Of a stretch of DNA of 64,000 nucleotides, positions 9,060 to 19,529 are shown piece after piece. The stretch's first letter is position 1, and the number at the start of each line of letters is the position of its first letter. Source of the stretch: Methylocystaceae bacterium (GTDB lineage: Bacteria; Pseudomonadota; Alphaproteobacteria; Rhizobiales; Beijerinckiaceae). The position numbers were made by a program, and so were the translations under genes. Below the pieces are notes generated by a model. That model saw only the letters and a program-made list of their open reading frames with translations. It did no database searches and was not told where the DNA came from. The stretch spans positions 1 through 64,000 of the forward strand of contig BJGJ01000004.1 of the NCBI GenBank assembly GCA_014190435.1, given 5' to 3'.

Positions 9060-9539
9060 ATGACCCAGCAGACCCCGTGCGATGAAAAGGGCGGCAAAGC
9101 GTCAAACTCTAAACGACCGGATCCGGCAGTAGAAACACTCGAAGAAACCTTAAATGCCGCAGCAGAGATAGTGCGCGCACACATTGAAGCTGCAACTAAA
9201 GGCGCGTCACTGTCAGAAGCCAAATTAATGGCTTTACAATCTAAACTTCCCTGTCCAACAGAAGGAATTGAGACGCAGTCCCATGTAGCGCCCACACAAT
9301 TTAATCTTTTTCCCATAACATACAAATTATATGAACATTGGAATGAAAATATTATATCAACACTTGAACAGCTTCAGAGAACGACTAGGGCGCAAAACAT
9401 AGAAGAAGTCCTAAACCAACATTCTAACTTCACCGCTCAAAATTTAGAGCGATTTTATCGTCAATCTTTAGAACTCATTTCTCTTACTCAAAAGAACTTT
9501 TTAGGCTCAATGCTGAGAACAGTCTTATTGGGTCTTTAG
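9060..9539 (+). CDS. Second phasin-like protein
   Basis: A 159-residue protein 25 bases downstream of the first phasin and in the same orientation. It is mostly helical and alanine-rich at the start (ETLNAAAEIVRAHIEAATKG), and its C-terminal part repeats the phasin arrangement: YKLYEHWNENIISTLEQLQ, then TTRAQNIEEVLNQHSNF, which recalls the KDPQEVFQLQ segment of its neighbour, and QNLERFYRQSLEL. I infer a granule-associated phasin (PHB_granule type); similarity is weaker than for the first gene. The N-terminal 20 residues are polar and probably disordered. Confidence 0.65.
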   Translation: MTQQTPCDEKGGKASNSKRPDPAVETLEETLNAAAEIVRAHIEAATKGASLSEAKLMALQSKLPCPTEGIETQSHVAPTQFNLFPITYKLYEHWNENIISTLEQLQRTTRAQNIEEVLNQHSNFTAQNLERFYRQSLELISLTQKNFLGSMLRTVLLGL

Positions 9540-9564
9540 TCGAACCTCTCGATAATTTTTACGC

Positions 9565-10407
9565 TCATAAACTAGCCGTAATCCATCGACGCAATTCCGC
9601 CGTCACTTGCGGCATAACGCCAGTCCAGTCACGAAAAGCGGGCCTCGCCTGATGCATAAGCATGCCAAGCCCATCGATAGGGATTGCGCCATGGCGCCGC
9701 GCCTGGGCCAATAGCTGGGTCTCTAGCGGAGCATAAACAATATCTGCCACCAAAGCTGATTTCGGTAGGAGATCAAGCTTAATGTCTAACGGCGGTTGAC
9801 CAACCATGCCCTGACTTGTTGTATTGACCAAAAGTCCTGCGCCAGCCAAAGCTTCATGACGCTCTTCCCAGGCAAAAGTGCTGACGCAGGACCCAAAATC
9901 CAGCGCGATCGCTCGTGCGCGATCAAAAGTACGATTTAGCAGCCTTATTTCCTGAGCGCCCGCATCAATCAATCCACAAACAACCGAGCGCGCTGCGCCG
10001 CCAGCGCCAAAAACAACACATGAATTTCGCGCAGCCTGCCACCCCGGAACAGCATCAGTCAATGAAGAAATAAATCCATATGCATCGTAATTTTTCCCTA
10101 TCAATTTACCAGCTTCATCAACAACCACGCAGTTAACTGCGCCAATGCGGCGCGCCTCCGGCGTTACTTCGTCAACAAAGCTTAAAGCACGTTCTTTGTG
10201 GGGAATTGTCAGATTACATCCCAAAAAATTTAGCCGAGGCAAGGCGCGCAACGCATCTTCTAATTTTACTGGCTCTATCGCTAAGGGAACATAAACCCCC
10301 TCAATGGCGTATTGATTGAGCCAAAAATTATGTATTCTTGGAGAACGAGAATGGGCAATTGGCCACCCCATCACGCCAGCAAGACGAAAGCCTGAATGGG
10401 TATGCAT
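9565..10407 (-). CDS. aroE: Shikimate dehydrogenase (NADP+)
   Basis: Reduces 3-dehydroshikimate to shikimate in the aromatic amino-acid pathway. The 280-residue protein has the shikimate-binding SRSPRIHN at residues 20-27, catalytic Lys in NLTIPHKE near 64-71, the NYDAYGF Asp near 105, the cofactor glycine loop GAGGAARSV near 134-142, and the C-terminal GLGMLMHQARPAF motif. It is 22 bases downstream of bioB on the same strand but belongs to a different pathway. Often in this order aroE sits by coaE and dnaQ; that is not so here. Confidence 0.95.
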   Translation of the reverse strand: MHTHSGFRLAGVMGWPIAHSRSPRIHNFWLNQYAIEGVYVPLAIEPVKLEDALRALPRLNFLGCNLTIPHKERALSFVDEVTPEARRIGAVNCVVVDEAGKLIGKNYDAYGFISSLTDAVPGWQAARNSCVVFGAGGAARSVVCGLIDAGAQEIRLLNRTFDRARAIALDFGSCVSTFAWEERHEALAGAGLLVNTTSQGMVGQPPLDIKLDLLPKSALVADIVYAPLETQLLAQARRHGAIPIDGLGMLMHQARPAFRDWTGVMPQVTAELRRWITASL

Positions 10408-10429
10408 TTAATGAACCTAGGCGCAAACT

Positions 10430-11413
10430 TTATGAAGCGACGCATGCTGGCGCTTCACGAGCGGCAAGCGCGTGAAATAAGGCGTCATCTTCATGCTCAT
10501 CCGCATTCGTTGTGGTAAGTAATTTCTCTCCATAGAAAATTGAATTCGCACCAGCAACCAAACATAAAATCTGCGCTTCGCGCGTTAAAAACGAACGCCC
10601 AGCCGACAACCGCACACGCGCGCGCGGCATCAAAATCCGAGTTGTCGCGATCATACGAACAAGATCCATCGGATCGACCTTCTCTCTCCCTTCGAGGGGG
10701 GTGCCTTCTACTGCGACAAGCGTATTGATTGGCACACTCTCGGGATGGGGATCAAAGCCAGCAAGAATCTGCAGCATGCCTGCACGATCACTTACGCTCT
10801 CTCCCATACCAATGATTCCACCACAACACATTTCAAGTCCAGCTCTTCGGATCGCGCGTAAAGTCTCAAGACGATCTTGATAGGTGCGGGTTGTAATTAT
10901 ATCGGTGTAATAATCAGGACCAGTATCCAGATTGTGATTATAAGCCGTTAGACCAGCATCAACGAGACGCTGAGCTTGCGACTCATTCAACATGCCAAGC
11001 GTGACGCAGGCTTCCATCCCCATTTCACGCACGCCGCGCACCATATCCAAAACAGCATCAAACCCCTTACCCTCTGGCGCTGAGCGCCAAGCGGCCCCCA
11101 TACAAAAACGATCCGCACCGGCCTTCTTTGCCATTTTCGCTGCGGCTAGGACATCTGCCGTTTCCATAAGCTCAACGCGATCAAGCTTGACCTCACGATG
11201 ATGCGCAGATTGCGGACAATAAGAGCAATCTTCCGGACATCCGCCTGTCTTGATTGATAAGAGCGCGGCTTTCTGCACATCGCTGACATCATGGAAGCGT
11301 CGATGAACGCCATTTGCCTGAGCTATGAGATCAAGCAGTGGTTGATTATGAAGAGCGACAATTTCTTCAATCGTCCAGTCATGACGAACAATAAAATGAG
11401 CAGGCCCGTTCAT
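10430..11413 (-). CDS. bioB: Biotin synthase
   Basis: Radical SAM enzyme that inserts sulfur into dethiobiotin to make biotin. The SAM cluster motif is seen as [11 protein letters not shown] near residues 58-68 (C-x3-C-x2-C), and the [2Fe-2S] ligands lie at [17 protein letters not shown] and the Arg in RVRLSAGR. 327 residues is standard. The ATG overlaps the stop of the upstream membrane-protein gene (ATGA), so the two are coupled. No bioF, bioD or bioA is in view. Confidence 0.96.
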   Translation of the reverse strand: MNGPAHFIVRHDWTIEEIVALHNQPLLDLIAQANGVHRRFHDVSDVQKAALLSIKTGGCPEDCSYCPQSAHHREVKLDRVELMETADVLAAAKMAKKAGADRFCMGAAWRSAPEGKGFDAVLDMVRGVREMGMEACVTLGMLNESQAQRLVDAGLTAYNHNLDTGPDYYTDIITTRTYQDRLETLRAIRRAGLEMCCGGIIGMGESVSDRAGMLQILAGFDPHPESVPINTLVAVEGTPLEGREKVDPMDLVRMIATTRILMPRARVRLSAGRSFLTREAQILCLVAGANSIFYGEKLLTTTNADEHEDDALFHALAAREAPACVAS

Positions 11414-11880
11414 GCCCCGCCTCCTCTGCTTCCCCGTTGAGGCGCAATGCCATGCTGCTTCTTTTTGTCGCCGCCACTCAAAATACTAGATAAAACATAA
11501 AGCGCCGCCGCGACGTCAAATCCCACTGCCGCCCATACAAATGGCGCAGGAGCAAAGACTGCCCCAGCCCCATAATAGTGGATGTAGAGCGCCCAAACCG
11601 GATGGATTGCAAGTCCAGCGACGACAAACCAGGCAGAACCAACAATTGTTAATCCTGCCAGGGTGCCAAAAATGGCTACCCCTGTCATTTCGAAGCCAAT
11701 CCAAGTCGCCGCATTTTCCGATCGGATAGCAAAACCTACGAAAAGAAAAGACGCAGCAATCAAAGCATATGCGGCCAATAAGGCAGGGCGCGTTTCGGCC
11801 CAGCGTGAAACGATGATTAAGCCGCCTGCGAATAATACCCCAAGACCGAGAAAAATGGCGATTTCCGTTGTCGTCAGCAT
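11410..11880 (-). CDS. Multi-pass membrane protein translationally coupled to bioB
   Basis: Not recognised. The 156-residue product has about five hydrophobic segments (near residues 6-24, 34-52, 62-82, 84-104 and 114-134) and a basic, glycine-rich cytoplasmic tail ([15 protein letters not shown]). Its TGA overlaps the bioB ATG by the four-base ATGA, so it is the promoter-proximal partner of biotin synthase. It does not resemble BioY in pattern as far as I can judge. A role connected with biotin is only an inference from this coupling. Confidence 0.7.
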   Translation of the reverse strand: MLTTTEIAIFLGLGVLFAGGLIIVSRWAETRPALLAAYALIAASFLFVGFAIRSENAATWIGFEMTGVAIFGTLAGLTIVGSAWFVVAGLAIHPVWALYIHYYGAGAVFAPAPFVWAAVGFDVAAALYVLSSILSGGDKKKQHGIAPQRGSRGGGA

Positions 11881-12109
11881 GTTCTAACCAATAAAGTCCA
11901 GCTAATGCGCCAGTGAGATGAAAAAAGCGGTGGCGAAGCGGATCTATAGGCGCGGTCGCGCCTTCGAACAAGTGCTGGGAGTCGAATTGTGACAGTCCGT
12001 CCCCTTCGACGCCGGCCTACTCTCAACATCGGCAATTGGCCTCAAGCCTGCTATAAGTTTATTAGCACCGGCGATCAGCCTCGCGCGAACGAAAGGTTAA
12101 CGAAACAGG

Positions 12110-14938
12110 ATGAGTGTCGAAACACAAACACCGCCGCCCCTAAGTGCAGAAACGCCAGCAATTGTCGAGACAACACTCAACGAGTGCGACGCACCGCGCA
12201 GTAATGGCGCATTAAATGATGATATTCGACTTTTAGGGCGCCTTTTGGGTGAAGCTGTTCGTGAACACGAAGGCCTAGAGGCATATGAACGCGTTGAGAC
12301 AATCCGCCGCCTCTCTATTGCCGCTAGTCGCAATTTGGACCCAACCGCCAGCATTAAACTCGACGGCCTATTGCGTGCATTAACCGCCAAAGAAGCCTGC
12401 GCGGTAATCCGTGCTTTTAGCTATTTTTCTCATCTGGCCAATATCGCAGAAGACTTGCATCCTGTGCAGCAACGCGCGCGCGGACCACTGACTTTGGATA
12501 CCGCCAAAGACAACGAGCCCAGCTTAGCGCGCTCTTTTGCCCATCTCAAAAAAGCGGCGGTAAGTCCTGGGAAAATTGCATCCGCTCTTTCTCGAGGCTG
12601 GATATCGCCTGTTTTGACAGCCCATCCAACAGAAGTACGCCGCAAAAGTCTGCTAGATACAGAACATGCTATTTTTAAATTACTTGAAGCGCGCGCTTAT
12701 CTTGATAATAAAAGCGATCTGTCTAGAAATGAAATGCAATTACGCGCCCGCGTTTCTCAACTTTGGCAAACCGAGCTGTTGAGAGAAACACGGCTAACTG
12801 TGCGCGATGAAATAGAAAATTCTCTAGGATATTATCGCGCAACTTTTTTACGCGAGATCCCTAAGCTCTACGCAGATATTGAAGCGCGCTTGGAAGGCTT
12901 AAGGGTACCGCCTTTTTTGCGAATGGGGGCTTGGGTCGGCGGAGATCGAGACGGCAATCCCAATGTAACCGCGGAATCGCTTTCTACAGCTTTGCGCATG
13001 CAAAGCGAAACTGCGCTCCGTTTTTATCTTACAGAGGTGCATGAACTAGGAGCGGAGCTTTCGATATCTCGCCGTTACGCTGGCGCCACTCGCGCTTTGG
13101 AGGAGCTTGCTGCGCGGTCAGGTGATGATAACCCGCATCGAGACAACGAGCCCTATCGTCGCGCCCTGATTGGCGTTTATTCACGCCTGGCGGGAACACT
13201 TGAAAAACTTACCGGTGGCCAAGCAGTGCGTCACGCTTTGGCGCCGGGCGAGCCCTATGGCAACTCTTGGACATTTTTGGCGGATCTTGTAACCATTGAT
13301 GAATCTCTTCGGATCCATCACAGCGAAGTTATTGCCTCTCAACGCCTCGAGCCCCTAATCCGAGCAGTGGAAGTATTTGGCTTTCATCTCGCGACCCTAG
13401 ACTTGCGACAAAGCTCAGACCGTCACGAGGAAACAATTTCTGAACTCCTAGCGGTCGCGCGGATCGCTGATGACTATCCCCAACGATCCGAAAGCCAAAA
13501 GCAGGAACTTCTCCTGCGTCTGTTATGCGATCCCCGCCCTATTCGTTTGACTGCCTGCGCCTATAGCGAATCCGCATTAAGCGAGCTTGCAATATTAGAG
13601 CGCGCTGCACAGATGAGGAGTCTTTATGGCGATGAAGCAATCCGACATTATATCGTCAGCCATACAGAGACGGTCAGCGATCTCCTTGAAGTACTGTTAT
13701 TGCAAAAAGAGTGTGGACTCATGCGTGGAACGCTTGATCCCCGCGACTGCGACATCGCTGCAGCAGATTTAATAGTAACGCCGCTATTTGAAACAATTGA
13801 TGATTTACGCAACGCCGCGCCTATCATGCGCGATTTCTATGCATTGCCTTGCATTTTGCGTCTCGTGAGCAACTCAAGCGGGCAGCAAGATATTATGTTA
13901 GGCTATTCAGATAGCAATAAGGATGGCGGCATTCTTACAAGCATCTGGGAACTGTATCGAGGATCAACAGCTCTAGCGGAATTCTTCGCTTCTATCCCCA
14001 ACATCACGATGCGCCTTTTTCATGGACGCGGCGGCACAGTTGGACGCGGTGGAGGTCCGAGCTATGATGCAATACTCGCGCAACCTCCAGGTACTGTGAA
14101 CGGCCAAATCCGCCTAACTGAACAAGGTGAAGTCATCGCATCAAAATACGCCAATCCGAAAATTGGTCGAATTAACCTCGAATTACTTGTAGCCGCGACT
14201 CTAGAAGCTACATTATTATCTCAACGAAAAACGCCTGATTTAGAATTTTTGACCACCGCAGAGGAACTCTCTCAAGCAAGCATTTCCGCATACCGCGGCC
14301 TTGTCTACGACACGCAGGGCTTTGTGGATTATTTCTTTGCCGCCACGCCAATCTCTGAGATTGCTTCCCTTAATATTGGATCGCGCCCATCTTCACGTAA
14401 ACCCTCACGTCGCATTGAAGATCTTCGCGCTATCCCTTGGAGCTTTTCTTGGGCGCAAGCGCGTGTTGCATTACCAGGCTGGTTTGGCTTTGGTTCAGCG
14501 ATAGAATTATTTCTCTCACAAGAGAGCGCTGACCGACTTAACTTATTACAACGCATGAGTCGCGAATGGCCTTTCTTTCGTTCGCTACTTTCAAACATAG
14601 ATATGATACTTGCAAAAACAGATTTATCCATCGCTAGACATTACGCTAATCTTGTTGAAGATCGCGCGCTAGCTGATCGTATTTTTGGCGTGATTGAAGC
14701 CGAACACAAACGCTCAATTGATGCACTTGAAAAAATTCTTGGTACAAAAGTTCGCTTAATTGACAATCCAATGCTTGCGCGTTCAATAAAAAATCGTTTC
14801 CCTTATATCGCGCCGCTAAATTATCTTCAGGCTGAATTAATCCGACGTCACCGCGATGGCCAGACAGACCCGGAAATACGCGAGGGCATTCTCACGTCAA
14901 TCAACGGCGTCGCCGCAGGCTTGCGCAATACAGGATAG
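12110..14938 (+). CDS. ppc: Phosphoenolpyruvate carboxylase
   Basis: Anaplerotic enzyme making oxaloacetate from PEP and bicarbonate. The 942-residue protein has the catalytic histidine motif [11 protein letters not shown] near residues 169-179, [10 protein letters not shown] near 602-611, the [18 protein letters not shown] loop near 637-654 with its essential Arg and His, and the C-terminal [11 protein letters not shown] end that carries the allosteric aspartate/malate site. Length and motifs are complete. It stands alone with its own upstream region (about 130 bases) and is followed by a rhodanese gene 58 bases on. Confidence 0.97.
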   Translation: MSVETQTPPPLSAETPAIVETTLNECDAPRSNGALNDDIRLLGRLLGEAVREHEGLEAYERVETIRRLSIAASRNLDPTASIKLDGLLRALTAKEACAVIRAFSYFSHLANIAEDLHPVQQRARGPLTLDTAKDNEPSLARSFAHLKKAAVSPGKIASALSRGWISPVLTAHPTEVRRKSLLDTEHAIFKLLEARAYLDNKSDLSRNEMQLRARVSQLWQTELLRETRLTVRDEIENSLGYYRATFLREIPKLYADIEARLEGLRVPPFLRMGAWVGGDRDGNPNVTAESLSTALRMQSETALRFYLTEVHELGAELSISRRYAGATRALEELAARSGDDNPHRDNEPYRRALIGVYSRLAGTLEKLTGGQAVRHALAPGEPYGNSWTFLADLVTIDESLRIHHSEVIASQRLEPLIRAVEVFGFHLATLDLRQSSDRHEETISELLAVARIADDYPQRSESQKQELLLRLLCDPRPIRLTACAYSESALSELAILERAAQMRSLYGDEAIRHYIVSHTETVSDLLEVLLLQKECGLMRGTLDPRDCDIAAADLIVTPLFETIDDLRNAAPIMRDFYALPCILRLVSNSSGQQDIMLGYSDSNKDGGILTSIWELYRGSTALAEFFASIPNITMRLFHGRGGTVGRGGGPSYDAILAQPPGTVNGQIRLTEQGEVIASKYANPKIGRINLELLVAATLEATLLSQRKTPDLEFLTTAEELSQASISAYRGLVYDTQGFVDYFFAATPISEIASLNIGSRPSSRKPSRRIEDLRAIPWSFSWAQARVALPGWFGFGSAIELFLSQESADRLNLLQRMSREWPFFRSLLSNIDMILAKTDLSIARHYANLVEDRALADRIFGVIEAEHKRSIDALEKILGTKVRLIDNPMLARSIKNRFPYIAPLNYLQAELIRRHRDGQTDPEIREGILTSINGVAAGLRNTG

Positions 14939-14996
14939 ACCAAGCAACGCCGAGCCAGTAAATCATCCGCCAATAAAATAATTAGGGGTATTTAAC

Positions 14997-15335
14997 GTGA
15001 GCGATCCAAAGCCTTTTAATGACATTACCCTCGACGACCTAAAAGCTGGACTGTCAGAGAAAACAATCGTGCTTGTCGATGTGCGCGAAGCAGATGAATA
15101 CGCCGCCGGCCATATCCAAGGGGCCATCTTTAACCCCCTCTCGCATTTTGAAACGAAGAAATTGCCTCAGCCTATGTCAGGCCAAAAAATTGTGATTTAT
15201 TGCCGCTCGGGCCGTCGATCCATCACAGCCATGGAAAAAGCGCAGCAGGCTGGTCGTTCTGATATCGACACGCACTATAGTGGCGGCATCCTCGGGTGGC
15301 TAAGCAGCGGCGAGCCTGTCACGACAGGAAATTGA
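14997..15335 (+). CDS. Rhodanese-like domain protein
   Basis: A single rhodanese domain of 112 residues: VDVREADEYAAGHIQGA near residues 28-44 and the active-site loop CRSGRR near 71-76 with the persulfide-carrying cysteine. It probably acts as a cytoplasmic sulfur carrier; the acceptor is unknown. The start is GTG, eight bases after an AGGGG ribosome binding site. It follows ppc, and its relation to that gene appears to be location only. Confidence 0.88.
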   Translation: MSDPKPFNDITLDDLKAGLSEKTIVLVDVREADEYAAGHIQGAIFNPLSHFETKKLPQPMSGQKIVIYCRSGRRSITAMEKAQQAGRSDIDTHYSGGILGWLSSGEPVTTGN

Positions 15336-15357
15336 ACGCCAGAACGATGCCGACGCT

Positions 15358-16341
15358 TTAACCCCAAAGATCAGGCATTGGCGGGGCAAGAATTGATCCC
15401 TCATAAGTTAGCCCAGGCGTTCGATCGCGCGCCAATAGCAAAGGTCCATCCAAATCGACATAAGCGGCTATTTGCCCAATGAGAACAGCCGGTGCTATCG
15501 CCAACGACGTGCCAACCATACAACCAGCCATAATCCCAAAGCCAAGCTTTTGCGCAAGTTCGGCCATAATGAGCGCCTCAGTAAGTCCTCCCGTTTTGTC
15601 TAACTTTATGTTGACCGCGTCATAGCGTCCTTTCAACACCGTCAATGAGGCCGCATCATGCGCGCTTTCATCTGCGCAAATAGGCACGGGGTGGAGTATT
15701 TCCCCTAAAATCTCATCCTCGCCTGCAGGCAATGGCTGTTCAACCAACGCCACGCCATAGTGGGCGCAAGCGGACAAGTTCGCAGCGAGCGTTTCAGCGC
15801 GCCAAGCCTCATTAGCGTCGACGATCAAAGTAGCCCGCGGCGCAGCCTCTCGAACGGCGGCAAGCCGCGCCTCATCCCCTTCACCTGCTAATTTTACTTT
15901 CAGAAGCGGCCGACCAGCAGCTTGCAAGGCGGCAGATTTCATATCTTCTGGGGAGCCAACGGAGAGTGTATAAGCCGTAATCAAAGGTTCAAGCCGAGCA
16001 AACCCAGCCCGCCGGTAGGCCGGCTCGGCTGAGCGCTTGGCCTCTAGATCCCAAAATGCGCAATCTAAGGCATTACGCGCGGCGCCGGGGGGGAGCCGCT
16101 CTTGCAACGCGGCTCGATCCAAGCCGGCCGATATTGCTTCGCGCTGAGCCTCCAATATAGCGACAACACTGTCAACGCTCTCACCATATCGGGCATATGG
16201 GACGCATTCGCCCCGACCCTCTTTGCCGTCATTAATCAAGGTCGCAGTAACAACATGCGCCTGAGTTTTGGCTCCCCGAGAAATAACAAATTTGCCCGCG
16301 ATCGGAAAAGTCTCAACGGTAATCTTGAGCGTCGTTGGCAA
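15358..16341 (-). CDS. Dipeptide epimerase / N-acyl-amino-acid racemase of the enolase superfamily (DgcA-like)
   Basis: A muconate-lactonizing-subgroup enolase homologue of 327 residues. The K-x-K base motif (LKVKLAG near residue 152), the metal ligands in VDANEAW near 178 and in CADESAHD near 230, and the lysine in NIKLDKTGG near 250 are all present. Relatives include L-Ala-D/L-Glu epimerase of peptidoglycan recycling and DgcA, an N-acetyl-D-Glu racemase in Rhizobiales; the usual DgcN neighbour is absent here. The start is TTG, supported by a GGGGGAGG ribosome binding site seven bases upstream. The exact substrate is uncertain. Confidence 0.85.
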   Translation of the reverse strand: MPTTLKITVETFPIAGKFVISRGAKTQAHVVTATLINDGKEGRGECVPYARYGESVDSVVAILEAQREAISAGLDRAALQERLPPGAARNALDCAFWDLEAKRSAEPAYRRAGFARLEPLITAYTLSVGSPEDMKSAALQAAGRPLLKVKLAGEGDEARLAAVREAAPRATLIVDANEAWRAETLAANLSACAHYGVALVEQPLPAGEDEILGEILHPVPICADESAHDAASLTVLKGRYDAVNIKLDKTGGLTEALIMAELAQKLGFGIMAGCMVGTSLAIAPAVLIGQIAAYVDLDGPLLLARDRTPGLTYEGSILAPPMPDLWG

Positions 16342-16442
16342 TTTTTTACCTCCCCCTCAATAAAAAGCTGGCTTAATGCAGCTTGCTGAGGCCTATTCAC
16401 CTAGTTAAGACATTTTGCAACTTTATCGACTAATTGGGATGC

Positions 16443-17582
16443 ATGAGCGCCGAGTCTCTCCAATATCCGCCAGAAGTTTTGCTTGCCGGCGTTGGGCGCA
16501 TGAGCCTATCGGGGGATTGGACCCTTGCAGCGTCGCGTTTGCTTGAGACCAATGCCCAAAAAATAGTGGAGCAAGGCAGCCACGGGACAAGTCTTATTAT
16601 TGATTTACAGGCTGTTTCCCATCTTGATACGGCTGGAGCCTGGGTAATCAACAAGGCGCAACGGGAATTGACGCAAGCCCGAATCAATGTCGCGCTTGAG
16701 CGCATCCGCCCAGAGTATGAGGCCATGCTCCGCGAGGCCGCCTATCGCGATTTTCATCCACCCCAACGCAATCGCTCGTCGCTGATCTTTGACCTTCTCG
16801 TCGATCTTGGAGCCTCGGTCGTTGGCGCGTTCCATGATTTCTATCGCGGCGTGGCCTTCCTGGGCGAATTTGTTTCAACCTTGGCTTATGTTGCCATCAA
16901 CCCAAAACATTTCCGTTTTACGGCGCTTGTCTCCCATATGGAGTCCTTCGGCCTGCGGAGTGCGCCTATCATTATTCTGATTAATATCCTTGTTGGCGCA
17001 ATTGTCGCGCAACAGGGTATTTTCCAACTCGAAAGATTTGGCGCCAGCAGCCTTGCCGTTGATCTCATCGGCATTTTGGTTTTACGCGAATTAGGCGTCT
17101 TACTGACGTCTATTATGATCGCAGGACGCTCCGGCTCTGCAATAACTGCGGAAATCGGCTCAATGAAGATGCGGGAAGAAATCGATGCGCTACGCGTCAT
17201 GGGTCTTTCGGCAAATGAAGTGTTGATTGCGCCACGAGTCCTTGCCCTTGTGTGCTCTCTTCCAATCCTTACCTTTATCGCCGACATGTCAGCTCTTCTT
17301 GGAGGCATGATGGTTGCTTGGGGATATGGCGACATCAGCCCCGTCGCTTTTTTGTCTTTATTAAAAGCAGCGATTGCCTTCCGCACCTTCGCTGTCGGTT
17401 TGATCAAGGCCCCATTTATGGCCCTTGTAATTGGCCTTATCGCCGCCATGGACGGGCTGGCGACAGAGGGTTCAGCTGAATCACTTGGCCGCCAAGTGAC
17501 CTCATCAGTTGTTAAATCCATCTTTATGGTGATTGTTTTAGATGGCCTCTTCGCAATGTTTTTTGCCGCTATAAATTACTGA
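16443..17582 (+). CDS. mlaE: MlaE-type lipid ABC transporter permease with N-terminal STAS domain
   Basis: Permease of an MCE-type transporter that moves phospholipids between inner and outer membrane. Residues 1-100 form a STAS domain (LIIDLQAVSHLDTAGAWVI), fused to the MlaE permease domain with about five membrane helices; the conserved GRSGSAITAEIGSMK and EEIDALRVMG segments lie near residues 228-255. Such STAS fusions are common in alphaproteobacteria, where no separate MlaB is needed. The ATG at 16443 is preferred; a TTG three codons upstream is possible and neither has a strong ribosome binding site. Followed by mlaF and mlaD. Confidence 0.93.
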   Translation: MSAESLQYPPEVLLAGVGRMSLSGDWTLAASRLLETNAQKIVEQGSHGTSLIIDLQAVSHLDTAGAWVINKAQRELTQARINVALERIRPEYEAMLREAAYRDFHPPQRNRSSLIFDLLVDLGASVVGAFHDFYRGVAFLGEFVSTLAYVAINPKHFRFTALVSHMESFGLRSAPIIILINILVGAIVAQQGIFQLERFGASSLAVDLIGILVLRELGVLLTSIMIAGRSGSAITAEIGSMKMREEIDALRVMGLSANEVLIAPRVLALVCSLPILTFIADMSALLGGMMVAWGYGDISPVAFLSLLKAAIAFRTFAVGLIKAPFMALVIGLIAAMDGLATEGSAESLGRQVTSSVVKSIFMVIVLDGLFAMFFAAINY

Positions 17583-17589
17583 GCAGCGC

Positions 17590-18420
17590 ATGACATTCAC
17601 CAACACAGCCCTCACACAAGACCAAATGGCCAGCCAGGACAGCGAAGTTATAATTCGCGTACGCGATCTTGTCGTTGGCTTTGGCGAAAAACTGGTGATG
17701 AATCGGTTAAATCTCGACGTCTATCGTGGAGAAGTGCTCGGATTCGTTGGCGGCTCGGGTCAAGGCAAGTCGGTTCTTACTCGCGCCATTTTAGGACTCG
17801 TGCCTATCAGAGCCGGAGCTATAGAAATTTTTGGTCAAAATCGTAACGCCCTCGATCCCGCAAATCGCCGAGCGCTGGAGCAACGCTGGGGCGTTTTGTT
17901 TCAAAATGGCGCTTTATTTTCTGGTCTTACAGTTAAACAAAACATTCAAATGCCGATGCGTGAAATGCGGCACATTTCGCAAAAACTCATGGATGAGTTA
18001 GCGATGCTCAAAATTGAGCTCGTTGGCTTGAGTCTAGATGCAGCGGATAAATTTCCCTCAGAATTATCCGGCGGTATGGTAAAACGGGCCGCTTTGGCGC
18101 GCGCCCTTGCACTAGATCCCGAACTTCTTTTTCTAGACGAGCCCACATCAGGATTAGATCCCATCGGAGCGGCGGAATTTGATGAATTGATCAGCACCCT
18201 CCAGCACTCCCTGGGATTGACTGTATTTATGGTCACCCATGACCTTGATAGTCTTTACTCGATCTGCGACAGGGTTGCGGCGCTTGCCGAAGGCAAAGTC
18301 ATTGCCCAAGGTCCGCTCAAAAATCTGCTGGAGTCGCCGCACCCCTGGCTGAAGGCCTATTTTCACGGGGTCCGCGGCGAACGCTTAACCAGCACATTTG
18401 GCGATTACAGGAATAATTAA
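17590..18420 (+). CDS. mlaF: MlaF-type lipid ABC transporter ATP-binding protein
   Basis: ATPase of the MCE lipid transporter. The 276-residue protein has Walker A GGSGQGKSV near residues 55-63, signature LSGGMVKRAALARAL near 160-174, and Walker B LLFLDEPTSGLDP near 179-191; LSGGMVKR (rather than LSGGQ) is characteristic of the Mla branch. It starts eight bases after mlaE and its last base is the first base of mlaD's ATG. Confidence 0.94.
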   Translation: MTFTNTALTQDQMASQDSEVIIRVRDLVVGFGEKLVMNRLNLDVYRGEVLGFVGGSGQGKSVLTRAILGLVPIRAGAIEIFGQNRNALDPANRRALEQRWGVLFQNGALFSGLTVKQNIQMPMREMRHISQKLMDELAMLKIELVGLSLDAADKFPSELSGGMVKRAALARALALDPELLFLDEPTSGLDPIGAAEFDELISTLQHSLGLTVFMVTHDLDSLYSICDRVAALAEGKVIAQGPLKNLLESPHPWLKAYFHGVRGERLTSTFGDYRNN

Positions 18421-19337
18421 TGGAAACGCGCGCCAATTTTGCCCTGATCGGAGCCTTTACGCTGGCGATCGCCTTAGCGGCGTTCGGTTTTGTCTATTGG
18501 TTTTCAGGTCCAAGCCAGTTAGGCGCTCAGCAAACGTATCGCATTGTTTTCTCAGGCACCGTTTCAGGCCTATCAAAAGGATCACCTGTCCTATTCAATG
18601 GTCTAAAAGTTGGCGAGGTCACGCGCTTAGAAATCTCTCAAAGCGATCCTAGCAAAGTAGATGTCCTTGCCGCCATTGATCATCGCACGCCAGTTAAAGT
18701 GGATACCCGCGCGCGTCTAGATCAACGCGGTTTTACAGGCGTCGCCGATGTTTTGCTTGTAGGAGGCACCATGAACGCTCCTGCGTTGCAAGCGCAAGAA
18801 GGACAGGATTATCCTGAAATTCAAGCGCAAAGATCAGAAATGCAAAATTTGCTTGGCAATGCCCATGAGCTCTCGGCCAAAGCAGGAGAGTTACTTATAA
18901 AACTTAATAAATTGCTTGACGATAATGCAGGATCTTTTGGCGCAACAATCAAAAATGCGGAAGTCTTCACAAAAACTCTTTCGGATAACTCTCAACACGT
19001 CGCCTCTATCCTTCACGATACAGCTGAATTCACGCGTGGGTTAAAGGCGCTCGATCAGAAGAAGCTCACGCAAATTACCAATGATCTCGCCGGCGCATTG
19101 GCAAATTTAAATAAATTCTCTTCCGTAGGCTTAAAACAATATGAAGGTCTCGCGATCGATGGCAGAAGTGCGATTCATACACTTGATCGCACGCTTCGCT
19201 CCATTGAACGCGATCCTTCTCAATTCATCTTTGGTCCCTCTCAACAGCAAGCGCCTCAGCTCGCACCACCAGAGAGCCGGACAGAGGATGATTTAAAGTC
19301 GCCGCTGGCGTTGAAGTCCAAGAGTAAAAACCGCTAG
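18420..19337 (+). CDS. mlaD: MCE (MlaD) family lipid-binding protein
   Basis: Inner-membrane-anchored periplasmic subunit with one N-terminal transmembrane helix (residues 7-28) and an MCE domain (FSGTVSGLSKGSPVLFNGLKVGEV near 41-64 in parts, RLDQRGFTGVADVLLVGG). It is 305 residues, longer than E. coli MlaD, with a helical C-terminal region as in MCE proteins that form a lipid channel, and a proline-rich tail. It overlaps mlaF by one base. The auxiliary lipoprotein gene that often follows in this order is missing here, as are mlaA and mlaC. Confidence 0.9.
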   Translation: METRANFALIGAFTLAIALAAFGFVYWFSGPSQLGAQQTYRIVFSGTVSGLSKGSPVLFNGLKVGEVTRLEISQSDPSKVDVLAAIDHRTPVKVDTRARLDQRGFTGVADVLLVGGTMNAPALQAQEGQDYPEIQAQRSEMQNLLGNAHELSAKAGELLIKLNKLLDDNAGSFGATIKNAEVFTKTLSDNSQHVASILHDTAEFTRGLKALDQKKLTQITNDLAGALANLNKFSSVGLKQYEGLAIDGRSAIHTLDRTLRSIERDPSQFIFGPSQQQAPQLAPPESRTEDDLKSPLALKSKSKNR

Positions 19338-19529
19338 TTTCTGACCCGTTGAAGCTAGAGGGGAGAAAAGACGATATTCGGGGCTAGCATCGCCTTCTGG
19401 CCGATGGTAATCGGTCTATCAGCAAACGCAGATTTCTGCGCTGCGAGACCGCGGACAAGCCAAAGCGTCCCAGACATGCCCAGGGCTCAATAAACTCTCC
19501 GCGCCGGACACAGGAAAGAGACAAGCGTC

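Noticed and set aside
16102-16389. 95-codon plus-strand frame opposite the epimerase gene
   Set aside because: Shadow of a well-supported enolase-superfamily gene; no signals of its own.
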